This document shows positions 23,904 through 35,888 of a stretch of 64,000 nucleotides of DNA, piece after piece. Location: assembly GCA_018894105.1 (NCBI GenBank), contig CM032117.1, forward strand, positions 32,344,501 through 32,408,500. Direction: 5' to 3'. The first letter of the stretch is position 1. Every line of letters begins with the position of its first letter. The translations under genes were made by a program, and so were the position numbers. The notes below the pieces were generated by a model, which had not been told where the DNA came from, did no database searches, and saw only the letters and a program-made list of their open reading frames with translations. The stretch comes from Jacaranda mimosifolia (Eukaryota > Streptophyta > Magnoliopsida > Lamiales > Bignoniaceae).

Positions 23904-26474
23904 AAAATACATGGCAGCCGGTGGCGATGCAGTGAGCTTTTCTCTTCAATTGTCCGGCCATTTGATGTCTAATTTAGAAATTGGTCATGGAGTTTTATTC
24001 CTCATGTTGAGGTGATCCTACCAATGTAGTCAACTCTGGATTCCAACGGCAACGGTCTGGTAGCTTCAAGGCAAATTGTTCAGGGCGACTATCCGAGTGC
24101 ATGCAGATGGATTTTGCATCGTGAATTGACTCCGAACTTGGTCAATTTCGGTAAAACTCTGATTAATCAGTTAATTGATTCATGGCTTGATTTGATTGAA
24201 TTGTTAGGCTAATTTTTGATGTAAATATGACTTAATTAGACCAAAAATGTGCAATTATAGACTGGATGATTGAATAGTAAAGTTGATTTCAGGTGATATG
24301 TGGACTCGGACCATTATTAAGAGTTTAATTATCGCCAATTATGTTAATTAGTATATTTGAGACATCTCAATTGTATAATATTTATCAAGACTAACTGTTT
24401 TTAGGAACATGTGTAAAATTCAAAAGAATGATATGAATTTAGTAATTATGGGCTTAGAACAATAAATTAGATATCATGGGTAAAAATGATATCCGCTCAA
24501 CTACTATTATTTAACTATAGTAGCCTATTTAGGAAATGGAATACTGAATTGATTTTAGAATAAAACCTTAATTGCTTAACTAAACCAAAAGCATGACGAA
24601 TCTGGTAAAACACCTTAAATTAGTTAAAGGTATTGGATAATCATAGCATAGTATGTTGTGTGCGAACTAGATCAAGAATTATATAAGTAAGATGTTCCAC
24701 ATGAAATAGGGAATTAATAAGATTAAAACATGTGAATGGTTCTAGTTACTACTAAAGAAATACTAAATAATCGTATTGATGCTTATATGTAATATATTGA
24801 AATAGGTGGCGAGAATCTAGATCTCTTATGGAGTAGGACATTGGTAGTACTGAAGTCGGGACTGAAGGTAAGGTTATAGTTCCTGTTATTGCCAGGAAAA
24901 AGATCATATATGCTAATCTTGAATCTCAACTCGTTAGCAAATGTTTTGCCTATTTGCAAACATTGTTTGCAATAGTTATGATGTTTAGGGCCTTTTGTTG
25001 ATGTTTGACAAATTCTTGTTCCTTTTATTCTCAGTCTTGTTGACTGGTTTGATGAAAGATTATTGATTTTATTGAAATGTCATTGCAACGATTTTGCTGA
25101 CTAATTATTTTATCTTTTTTGAACTCGTTACCTTGCATTGTTGTTGAAATAATCTTGTCAACCGAATGTGTAACCCTTTTTGAACTTGTTACACTGTACT
25201 AATGTTGGAATGATCTTGTCGACTGACTGATTTGTTATTTTCTTGAATTAGTTATGTTGTTGTTCTGCGTCCTTTAACCTTACTGGCCAAATTTTGAAAC
25301 TGAGTTTATTACTATTCTGAGATGTTGATACGGTGATGCCGACTGATATGTTATATGATTGTCTTGTGCTCGATTTGTTCACGGCTAGTTCTTTAGAAAT
25401 ATGGTTATGCTATTGGTATATTATGTTATGTCACCCTTGGGGATGCCCTTGGGATATTTCTTACCCATAGGGACGCCACGGGCTGTTGGGCCTGGACTAG
25501 GATCAAAAAGATAATTGAGTGGAATAAACCGACGATAACTGGTCTCCCAGCTAGTACCTACTCGTGATCCTGACTCGTAGGTAGTTGGAGGTAGATGTCT
25601 GCGTGTAGCGGGTCGCCATGTGGCCGACTATGCCACATGTCTATTTTGCTATGCTGAGCTGATCACTCGAAATTGGAGAAATAAGAAACTCATTTTGATA
25701 TATTCCAAGGAGTAATATGGTTGGAATTACCAATAGTTCTGTTTAGCTTATTAAATTGGACTTCTATTTTGTTATCATTTGGAATTTTGTATCTTAGTTA
25801 TTATGTGTATCATAAATTTGATCTCATCTTTTGTCAATATCCCATTTTGTGAACTTTGGTTCATTCGATTACTTCTACTGTATCTTGTTTTATCTTGGCT
25901 TCACCAGTGCACTCGTTGGTTCTCCTCTCCTTTTATGTTTAAACTAACTGTTATTTCACCTCACCAAGTCATTAGGACTTACACTTATTTTGTGTTCTCG
26001 ATTCTTTTTCCCAAATAAGACTTGACAGGTAGCAGGTGAACCGTTGCAGGCTGTGTCACTGTAAATAGTTTTTGTTACTAGCTCTCAATTTTATAAGACC
26101 TGGACCTCACATATAAGGACTCATGAATGTAAGCTTGACTCTATGACCTCTCACGTAGATGCTTATATTTATATGATTCTAATACTAGTGACAAAAGTGG
26201 ACTTAGACCTATTATATAAAATTCGAGTATGTAATCTTGAAGCTGATACGGCGCATGTGAATATCTTGTGTATATATAGGTTTTGGAGCTAGTATTATTG
26301 TGGAATGTTGCATAGCAGAATGTAACAACTAAGTTTAAATGGTTAGCATTCGAATTGATATGGAATTATTTAAATTTGGTACTTTGGGGGTGCGAACTTT
26401 GTTTTGAATTATTGTGAATAAGATCGAACTAGCACCTCCACCCAAAGCAAGTACCTCCTGAGCGGGATGCTACA
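23904..26474 (+). repeat. Family A 3' LTR, second segment
   Basis: This resumes the LTR broken at 9662 and aligns with 3700-5603. It also supplies the part missing from the 5' copy (25783-26474), ending cctcctgagcgggatgctaca. The cassette lies at about 25430-25680. The region 25780-26020 holds an AT-rich open frame of 79 residues without recognisable content. Near the end, ctagcacctcc and gtacctcctgag match the end of family B LTRs. Confidence 0.85.
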
Positions 26475-27374
26475 TGATACCTACCAGTCCTCATGGGCCA
26501 TGTCCATTGCACCACCATATCTGTCGGGAAACACAGCTCCGGCTATCTTCTGAAAAATTTGCTCACAAATTGTCATTCTTTTCTTGAATATGATGGATTA
26601 GATGAAACTGAAAAAAAAAAAAAAAAAAAAAAGACATTGGCAAATGGAAAACAACAAGACTGCAAATGCTACTTCAAGCCTCTAACACAAGCCACTCACA
26701 ATACAAAAAAGAAAAATGAAAAGAGAGGAGCCTAATGGTTACAACCCTTTTTTAGATGAAGAGGAAAATAAAGGATAATGAGAGAGAGTCGTGGATGAAA
26801 GAACTAAGAAGCAAAAAATGTGGCCACTCGTTTTCTTGTTATTTTCAAGAAAGTGAAGAAAGCGCATGTCATTTTGTAATTATGAAATTAGTGGGGAGTG
26901 ATTGCAAAAAATAAAGTTTAGTTGGGGAGTGAAAACTAAGAAAAAATATATGGGGATTGAATCAAAAAATGAAAGAAGTTTTAGCTGCCTATTTCTAATT
27001 AACCCTTTTTTTCTGTCTCTCTTTGTTTAATTTTTATGCTCATTTGTGTTAGTTTTTTTTTTTGTTGTTGTATTCATATTTTAGAAGAAAATCAACTCCT
27101 TTAAACATTATATACATATATATATATTTCTAAATTATTCATCGTATTTATTCGTACAAGGAGAAAATGTACATGACATGTGGATACATATATTAAAATA
27201 TGTGGTCCTATAAATTAAAATAAAACTTAAAATTAATAAATAAATTATAATTTCAATATACAAACAAAAATATTATTAAAACATAATCCTTTTGAAAAAT
27301 CATACACATAAACTTAAAAGTAAGTTCTTTGTTAATAACATTATTTCCTCGTATTTAAAGAGTTATGATAATAT
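26475..27374. other. AT-rich stretch with poly-A tract, no gene supported
   Basis: An 80-codon frame at 26493-26735 runs through an A tract at about 26611-26631 and reads as polylysine, so it is not a credible protein. The rest is AT-rich with no repeats shared with the window. It is the flank between the family A LTR and the Mutator-like element. Confidence 0.5.
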
Positions 27375-27985
27375 TAAAAAATAGGGTGAATTACATCCAT
27401 ATCTCCTAAGGTTTGGCATAATTACCAAAAAAATTCTTATTGTTTTGAAAATTACATTTAGCCCCTTGAACTTTCAAACTGAAATGTAATGCTGACTGAA
27501 AGTGTGAAATGACCAAAATGCCCTTCCGTTAAAAATTGGAAAAAAAAGAAAAAATTAAAAAAATTGATAGAAATATCAAAAAGACAAAAATACCCTTGGA
27601 CCTATTTCTAATATTTTTGAATTTATGAGGGTTTACTTGATATATTTTTTATCACCTTCATTTTTTTAAAAATTTAAATTTATAACCTTAGATAATATAT
27701 TTCTATTAATTTTGTGTTACATATTTAATAATGATAAGATAGTAAACATATATAAAATAATTTATTAAATTTTAGCAATAAATAAATAAAATAAGTAAAA
27801 TTAAAAAATAAAGATTTAAATATATTATGTTTACAACATAATTTTGATAAATTTAAGAGCAACTTACTTTAATAATTTAATTAAATTCATTTATTACTAA
27901 AAAATGAAATAATTAATTAAAAATAAAAATTTAAATCGCTATCTAACTATAACATAAAGGTGCATATATAAACATATATATGTAA

Positions 27986-27987
<2 letters not shown>

Positions 27988-28036
<49 letters not shown>
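27988..28036. repeat. (CA)n and (TA)n microsatellite
   Basis: A pure CA run of about 16 repeats is followed by TA repeats. It lies inside the Mutator-like element just before its GC-rich island. Confidence 0.95.
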
Positions 28037-28095
28037 ATACACCACCCCCACCACCCAACCCTCACTCCTACCCTCACCCTTATCTCGGGATGTTG

Positions 28096-28139
28096 CCTAG
28101 CCATGGCCAGATCGCCAATCGCTCGTTGCCATGGCTAGG
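28096..28139. other. Perfect 12-bp inverted repeat in a GC-rich island
   Basis: The arms are cctagccatggc (28096-28107) and gccatggctagg (28128-28139), exact reverse complements separated by 20 bases. The surrounding island, about 28040-28175, is far richer in GC than the rest of the element. It may be a captured host fragment or an older nested repeat. No open frame of note crosses it. Confidence 0.6.
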
Positions 28140-28194
28140 GTCCTATCGTGGTCTAGCTATGGCGGCCTAGATTGGGCCTTTTTTTATTATTTAA

Positions 28195-28575
28195 TACATT
28201 TTAAATAATAAATTCTTTAAAATCAAAGAATAAATTTTAAGAAATTCTTTACTTATCCTTTTTTTTTTAATTTTTGATTATTTACTTTTTAATTAATAAA
28301 TATATTTAAATAATTATTTTAAATATTTGTTATTTAATATTTTACATATGTAACTTAAAATGCTAATTTTGTGTTTTAATCCTAAAAAATATTAATTACA
28401 AATAATTTTAAAGAATAAATTTTAATAAATTCTTTATTTATCCTTCTTTTTAATTTTTTATTTATTTATTTTTAATGAATAAATATTTTTAATTAATTAT
28501 ATTAAATATTATTTGATATTATTAAGTATGTAATTTAAAATACTAATTAATTATATTTTGGTCCTAAATATTTTG
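28195..28575. repeat. Two tandem copies of a roughly 190-bp AT-rich unit
   Basis: aaagaataaattttaagaaa (near 28219) recurs as aaagaataaattttaataaa (near 28409). In both copies it is followed by a ttctttattatcctt-like block, a form of aataaatatttttaatta, a ttgatattattaagtatgtaa-like block and a form of ttttggtcctaaatat. The period is about 190 bp. Confidence 0.6.
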
Positions 28576-28781
28576 ATGTCATCTTCCCACAATTTTGCCT
28601 TTTGCACCACTCTTTTCTGTATTTCAATGCCCCCAATTTACTAGATGTTGTGCTTCACGATGAAGCCGTATTATTTTGGAATGAAAATCAAAGAAACATG
28701 TGTGTATATATAGGCAACAGAATAAACGGCTATAAAACGGCTAGGCTAGATTCTTCATTATTTTATTACATTTAAGACCTC

Positions 28782-28785
28782 AAAC

Positions 28786-28818
<33 letters not shown>

Positions 28819-28820
28819 AT
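28782..28820. repeat. (CAA)n microsatellite
   Basis: About eleven CAA units inside the right half of the Mutator-like element. Confidence 0.9.
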
Positions 28821-29115
28821 ACACCCTTAACCATTACAAAATCTTACAATACTACTCTTGAGGGTATTTTTGTTAATCACACAAAGTCAAACCTGGTCAG
28901 AACTAAGTTCAGCTACCATAAGGGCATTTTCAGCATTTCAGCGATATTTTTTAACGTCGGCAAAGCAAAACCCTAACGGAAACTAATGATTTGGGTGAAA
29001 TGTTAGACAACGACAAAGTTTAAGGGGGTAAATATAATTTTCAAAACAATAAGGATTTTTTGGTAATTACGCCATACCTCAAGGAATATGGATGTAATTC
29101 ATCCTATAAAAAATA

Positions 29116-30111
29116 TGTTCAAAAATTTAAGTTTTTTAAAAAAGTTATACATATAAACTTCGTAGTAAGTTCGTTATCAATATTATTATCTCCTCATATT
29201 TAGAAAGTCATTATAATATTTAAAAATAATTTTTTAATACTTTTAAAATTATAAAATAGTTTAGTAAGAATAACAAGCTTAACAAGACAACAAAGTGAAT
29301 CTTTAGCCCATAAGCTTGGTTGAGTTAAATATCAAATTTTAATCAAACCCGACATGCTGCATCCACATATAAAATGGTGACATTGGCATTCTTTCTTCAA
29401 AATTTTAATTATTCTTTTAAAGATTTTAGAAATAAATTAGGTCATTAACAAGTATAATTATTTTTTTAGTGTATTATGACTATAGGCATGATTTAATTTG
29501 TCAATATATACATATACATACACATATTGTGATTTTCCTATTTATTTTTCCAAATATTGATCTTATTTGACAATCTTAATTTCTTCAATGCATTAATATA
29601 ACATTTTATGGAGTTTTACAATATTGATATAGGTAAAAGAAGAAGATCAACTTCCACTAGTAGCTTCATACAGTAACAATATATTGATGATCTAATTTAA
29701 ATATTTCTAAAAATAAAATCATATTTAAAAAGTATTTCAACTCTGAAAATTGTAAGCTCAAAATAGTCAATTTTGATGATATACATTTCTCAGGACTCTT
29801 CTTTCTCATTTTTTATAGGTTAAGAGTCAACTCAATTTCATTTTAACCCTACCAAAAAGGAACATCTAATTATAAAAACTGTACAACTTGCTAAACTTCA
29901 TTTCAATTGTTTTGAAATTAATTCATTGAACCTTACTGACCTTAACTCACATTTGTTTTTTAGTTGGTCAGGTGCTCCTTGCCTCTTCAGTCTAATAAGG
30001 TAAAACCACTCGTAGCATCCATGCTTCTGAATTATATAGTTGGAAATCGAACAATATGAGCAAAAGTGAATTTTTCTATCATTCTATTGTGCAATTTCAA
30101 GATTTTTAGTC
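29116..30111. other. AT-rich flank, no gene seen
   Basis: About 1 kb between the Mutator-like and hAT elements. Stops occur in all frames and I recognise no repeats, RNA genes or promoters. Confidence 0.5.
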
Positions 30112-30119
30112 CTTAGATG

Positions 30120-31825
30120 TAGGGGTGTTCGCGGATTGGATTGGATCGGTTTTGGAGAAAAAACCAACCGATCCAAATTATATAATTTATATTGGATCGG
30201 TTTGGATCGGTTTGATTTTTATTGTAAATCCAATCCAATCCAATCCATTTTAAATCGGTTTGGATTGGATTGGTTATTCGGTTTTTTAATTTTTTTTTTA
30301 AATATAAATAGTATCATTTGGCAATAGAATTGAATTAAGTAAGAACACTTAAATTATAAAATTATACAAGTTAACAAAAAATCAACAATAAACATAATTC
30401 GTAAATCAAAAAGAGACATTAAAAACAAAGAAATATAGCCCAGGAGAATAATCATAATCCAAGTACAAAGAAATTAAAAACAAAAGAAACTCTCAAAATA
30501 CAAAATGAAATACAGCCCAAGAGAATAAAAAATAGGCCACAATCTTCGGCCCACATTGAAGATCAATTTTGATTGTGTCAACAGCAACCAATTTTGACCC
30601 TTCAAAAGGCTTGAGTTCAAAGTCCCAATAAAACAATTGGCCAGCGCAATAGAAGAAGCTGGGAGTTTGGGATGAAATTACAGCTCTAATGCAACATAGG
30701 TCCGATTCAGATTCTTCAGCTCCAATGCATCAGTAAAACAGAGAATGTGCAGAAAAGATCAAAAAATTCAATCAGCTTAAAAGTTCTGTCCAAAACAAAC
30801 TGTCCTAACTAGCAAAAGAAATCAACAACTAGCTGCAAAATTCTGCTACTACTAATTCAAAGAACTACAAAAAGCTACCATCAATATGCACAAAATTAAT
30901 GCACACACTGCTACAACCATGAGGCCTAGAAAATTTGGAACTCCCCAAAGCCATAAAGTGCACTCCAACAGCTAGGAGTGTTCGCGGATTGGATTGGATC
31001 GGTTTTGGAGAAAAAACCAACCGATCCAAATTATATAATTTATATTGGATCGGTTTGGATCGGTTTGATTTTTATTGTAAATCCAATCCAATCCAATCCA
31101 TTTTAAATCGGTTTGGATTGGATTGGTTATTCGGTTTTTTAATTTTTTTTTTAAATATAAATAGTATCATTTTGCAATAGAATTGAATTAAGTAAGAACA
31201 CTTAAATTATAAAATTATACAAGTTAACAAAAAATCAACAATAAAAATAATTCGTAAATCAAAAAGAGACATTAAAAACAAAGAAATATAGCCCAGGAGA
31301 ATAATCATAATCCAAGTACAAAGAAATTAAAAACAAAAGAAACTCTCAAAATACAAAATGAAATACAGCCCAAGAGAATAAAAAATAGGCCACAATCTTC
31401 GGCCCACATTGAAGATCAATTTTGATTGTGTCAACAGCAACCAATTTTGACCCTTCAAAAGGCTTGAGTTCAAAGTCCCAATAAAACAATTGGCCAGCGC
31501 AATAGAAGAAGCTGGGAGTTTGGGATGAAATTACAGCTCTAATGCAACATAGGTCCGATTCAGATTCTTCAGCTCCAATGCATCAGCAAAACAAAGAATG
31601 TGCAGAAAAGATCAAAAAATTCAATCAGCTTAAAAGTTCTGTCCAAAACAAACTGTCCCAACTAGCAAAAGAAATCAACAACTAGCTGCAAAATTCTGCT
31701 ACTACTAATTCAAAGAACTACAAAACACTACCATCAATATGCACAAAATTAATGCACACACTGCTACAACCATGAGGCCTAGAAAATTTGGAACTCCCCA
31801 AAGCCATAAAGTGCACTCCAACAGC
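30120..31825. repeat. Left terminus of the hAT element duplicated in tandem, 853 bp each
   Basis: 30120-30972 and 30973-31825 are the same length and nearly identical. I counted about eight differences by eye. Both start with the terminal inverted repeat: taggggtgttc in the outer copy, taggagtgttc in the inner. Both contain the ggatcggtttggatcggttt subterminal repeats, the same 10-T run and the same downstream sequence ending ccaacagc. No target duplication lies at the internal junction. Only the outer end is flanked by the 8-bp duplication. Confidence 0.95.
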
Positions 31826-31969
31826 AAAAAAAGTATCTAAAAATAAAATAAAATAAAGTATGATTTGGCAAATTATAGTATACAATTGGAAAAACACGAA
31901 CAAAAGAAATTTGTACATGAAAGACTGCAAAAATAATATCAACATTTCACTAATCAGCAATCTCCAAAA

Positions 31970-34349
31970 CTAATTAGATTCAGCACCAGAATCCTCTTCA
32001 TTTGGTTGTGGGATTGGGGCAAGCTCTAAACAATAAATATAACACAATCATCAATACATATGCCAAAAGTAATATAAAAAAATAGACAACTGAAATAGAG
32101 TTTAATAAAAGAAAATAAACAAAATTACCTAGTTCAAGCTTTTCAAATTCTTCAACAAACTCTTCAACATCAATTGATAATTGGGTCGAGCGAAACCAAT
32201 TTTGAGCACAAATTAAAGCTTCCACCGTCTTTGGAGTAAGAGATCTTCTATAACTATTAAGTACTCTACCTCCAGTGCTAAAAGCGGACTCTGAAGCTAC
32301 TGTAGACACTGGCATGGCTAAGACATCCCTAGCTATCTGACCAAGAATAGGATATTTGGTAGAATTTACCTTCCACCAATTCAAGATGTCAAAATTACTA
32401 GTAGTCTTCTCCAAGCCCTCCATGAGATACAAATCCACTTCATTTCTATTCATACTCTCACTAAGATTCATGTCCTTCTCAAATTCCATGGCAAATGAAT
32501 TATTACCAAATGCTCCAAAATCTGCCATTTCCACTCCATTGGGGGATGTAAAGAAACTTTCAATTGATCATGGCTAAAGAAAAGCATATATCTATGAAAC
32601 ATATTGTTGAATGTCTCCTTTACCTTTTCACTTAAAAATTCAGCATCATCCATTTCATAAAGCTTTTTAAAGCTCCATTCAACAAATCGAAACTTGTATC
32701 GAGGATCAAGTACCACAGCAATAAAAATCATCATGTTGCTATCTTTAAGGCAGCCCCAATATTTATCATGCTTAACTTTCATTTTCTCAGCCATATTCCC
32801 AAGCAATTGATCATTACTCCCAATCCAAGTCTTAAATGTGTTCATTATCAAGCAATACTCATGGAAATATTGAGAAGAAGTCACAAATGTTGAACCTGAT
32901 ACTTTCTTAGTGACATCATAAAAGATTTTCAAAAATTTAACAAAGCATTTTGCATTTTCCCAATCATCACTAATCGAGATGCCACCATGCAACATCACAA
33001 ATTCAACATCTCTCTCTCCTAGTCTCTTAAATGCCTTTTGAAACTTTAATGCACTTTCAAGCATAATGTAGGTGGAGTTCCACCTAGTAGGAACATCCAA
33101 TTGTATAGTACAATTTTCTTGTATCCTAGCTTCTTTGATGTAGTTTCTAAACCTTTCCATTCGACCAGGTGAAGCACGGACATATTTCACAGCATTCCTA
33201 ATTTTGCTAATTGAATTATGCATCTCTTTCAATCCATCATTGACCACAAGATTTAGAATATGAGCACAACATCGAACATGCATATACTCTCCTTTTAATG
33301 GATGTGAATTCCAATCCTCCATTCTACTTTTTAAGTAAGAAATAGCAAGGTCATTTGAACTAGCATTATCAACCGTGATAGTAAAAACTCTACCAATTGA
33401 CCAACTTAAGAGGCATTTCTCAATTTCTCTACCAATTGTTTCTCCCTTATGATTCTTGATTAGGCAGAAATTAAGAATCCTCTTTTGCAGTTTCCAATCT
33501 TGATCAATAAAATGTGCAGTAAGACAAAGATAATTCAGATTTTGCACAGAAGTCCAACAATCAGTTGTCAAGCACACAGTTTGATTTGATTGACAAAATA
33601 TATTTTTCAACTTATTTTTCTCATTCATGTAAAGACTCCAACAATCTCTGGCAATTGTAATCCTTCCAGGAATAGGCATTTTAGGCTGCAAAACACTCAT
33701 AAAATGATGAAATCCCTCTCCCTCAACAAATTTAAATGGCAACTCATCCACAATAATCATCCTTGCTAGAGCTTGTCTACATGCATCAACATCAAAAGAA
33801 ATGGCAGATAAAGTACTACCAATCCCTTTCCCATCCTCTTTTTTCAATTGTTGGAAAGTAAGAATCTTTTGACTCGAATCAAGTGACTCTTTTGGGAATT
33901 TTTTACATTGATTCAATAAATGGTTTCTTAGATTACTTGTACCATTTTTATGTGAATCACATGCATAAGTCACCCCACACCAATTACATTTTTCTCTAGG
34001 ATTAGCAGAATCATCTTTCGTAAAATGCTCCCAAGTCCAAGATCTAGGCTTAGAAGGTTTTCTCTTACCTTCATCTTCAAGATTGGTATTAGCAGAGCCT
34101 TCTCCATATTTCCTCTTCTTATCAACTTTATAACCTTTCTCTTTATCGAAATTACTTTGTGCTTCACTAGGTTCGGTTGTAGACTTTGCGGATTCAATAT
34201 TGACATCTACCATCCTCTCACCACTTTGAGTATTTTCTGTCTGTCAAAATAGAAATTCAACCTCATGCATATTAATAAAATAAAACAACATAATGATAAT
34301 AATAGTAGTGATGTGATATTACCTCAGACATTGGAGTTTGATTGTGCTT
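31970..34349 (-). pseudogene. hAT transposase with BED zinc finger, one frameshift
   Basis: Inferred exons (minus): 34349-34323 holding ATG TCT GAG; 34240-32129; 32025-31970 ending in tag. All introns have GT-AG ends (34322-34241, 32128-32026). Counting from the second Met at 34213, a BED finger spans residues 55-110 (C76, C79, H98, C103). An RNase H-like catalytic fold follows, with TTDCWTS (D218), VDNASSND (D282) and CAHILNL near 316-322. After the frameshift the hAT dimerisation region reads KYPILGQIARDVLAMPVSTV then ASESAFSTGGRVLNSYRRSL (32300-32220 region), with the Glu of SES intact. The frame changes by one base between about 32570 and 32530 near a C5 run. Otherwise about 710 residues are open, the usual hAT length. 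The frameshift may be real or an assembly error. This enzyme would cut and insert the element. Confidence 0.85.
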
Positions 34350-35888
34350 CTGTCACACTCACAATGTTTAATTCAGTTGGAAAAAACACTTTAATTCTGT
34401 TGAAAAAGAAGCAATCACACCACGTTAGAAACTAATTTAGGAGAGAAAAAGAAATAAGATTAGGAAACAATAAATATCCCATCACCAAGTCATTTAGGAG
34501 AGAAAAACTTTCTATTTCAAAATATTAAACGTAAGATTCTATGCTCTGAGCCTCTGAGAATAATTGAGCTGACTCAAGAACCGACTCGATTCATTTTATA
34601 CTTTTAATTTATATTGTTTAATTCCAACAAATTAGAATACATTATCTGGACATCCAAATGTGCTATAATTTGTAATTTATGGCTGGTCGCACACTTAGAT
34701 ATAATAAAGAATACTTAAGACTTAAGATTGTTATACCGAAGTTTATGGAAGATAGAATTTCAGAGAGTTGATTGTTGTGGTGATAAATATCATTACATTA
34801 ATATAAAGTTATATTAAGTTAGTTTGTAGATTGGGGAATTTTCGGTTTCTCTTACTTTCTGCTATTGTATCTTCTGTTAGTAAGAAAAGGATTTGATCAG
34901 TTCACTCTCACCCGTAAATACTTATACTTGTATTTCCTATTTGCAGTGTTTCTCTAGCATGTAATACACAGACTGTTATGCTTAATAGCCCTCACTTGAT
35001 GTCAATTTGTTAAAGGGACTTCCTTTTGTTTTGCTATCCCTCTGTTAATTTCCACAGACTTATAAAATTTCTTTCCTTTCCCCCCCCTCCCCACAGACTT
35101 ATAAAATTTCCACAGACTTATAAATATTCGGTCATATATGAAGCTTGCATGAACTATAAAGTTGATCTGCGCAGAATATAAGCACATATATATATATTTA
35201 CAGATTAGTCTGTTTTAATGAAGCTCATTTCTCATTTCCTTTTTCAAACCAAACGGGGGTTATGCTCTCTTTAGATAAAAGCAAACCTGGGGATAAAGCA
35301 TAAGATAAACACTCACTACCATCTTCCTTTCTCCGTTTTCAGAATAGAGAATACAGCCAATAACACCATCTCTATTACGATTAAAAATTACGCAAAGCAG
35401 GTCTAATCACATCAATTAGCAACAGCAAGATTTCAAGGAGATCAAAATTCTTCTACTTATAATCTCTTACACTGCAGCATTTCATTCACGAAATTTCTAA
35501 AATTTATCTCATAAGAGTAAATAATTCCCACAATCTTAACCAATATATTTATTTTGAATTTCAATTAATCCAAGAATAATGCTTAAGCCGTGCAATTTGT
35601 CCTCTTGCGAATATAGGGTTGATCGCAACAATAACATTTAAAAATAAGCCAAGAAATAATTGAATCCGGCCCCCAGCTACGATGAACAAAAAATGGCAAA
35701 ACCATATAAAATCCGTAACCCCTGGTGCACAAACTTCACAGATTTCTTACATTTAGAAAAGAATTTCTTCGTAACTTCACAAGTTTCTTCATTCAATATT
35801 TTTTATAATTCTTCCCAACCCATTTTTTAAACACTACCCCATACAAAAAAAACTCAGAAATTAGATTCAAAAAGGACAAAGGACTTAC

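Larger units (their letters stand above)
2867..26474 (+). mobile_element. Ty3/gypsy LTR retrotransposon, family A, gag-only, 3' LTR split by nested insertions
   Basis: The left LTR starts at 2867 (tgtaacatgtccatggg). The related right LTR starts at 8926 (tgtaacaccccaatccat), just after a polypurine tract. The right LTR runs to 9662, continues as 11 bp at 20758-20768, and resumes at 23904-26474, ending gggatgctaca. Removing the insertions gives an LTR of about 3.3 kb. The internal region has a long purine-rich leader and a decayed gag with two zinc knuckles, but no RT, RNase H or integrase. This fits a non-autonomous long-LTR chromovirus-type element (Tekay/Del-like, inferred from the gag and the LTR start). 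Outer flanks tagca and tgata do not match, so no target duplication is seen. Confidence 0.8.
27384..29106. mobile_element. Non-autonomous Mutator-like element with about 90-bp terminal inverted repeats
   Basis: The left end gggtgaattacatccatat (27384) and the right end (to 29106) are inverted copies over roughly 85-90 bp. The match includes ggcataattaccaaaaaa against its complement and a ttgttttgaaaatta block. taaaaaata occurs at 27375-27383 and again at 29107-29115. This is a 9-bp duplication, or 7 bp if the terminal ta belongs to the repeat. Long inverted repeats with a 9-bp duplication fit a MULE. The interior has no transposase. It holds microsatellites, a tandem repeat and one GC-rich hairpin island. 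Confidence 0.75.

Noticed and set aside
26493..26735. 80-residue frame with a polylysine run
   Set aside because: The lysines come from a poly-A tract. No domain and no splice context supports it.
30136..31180. Two near-identical 63- and 81-residue frames at the hAT left ends
   Set aside because: They translate the ggatcggttt subterminal repeats. The duplication is of DNA ends, not of a gene.
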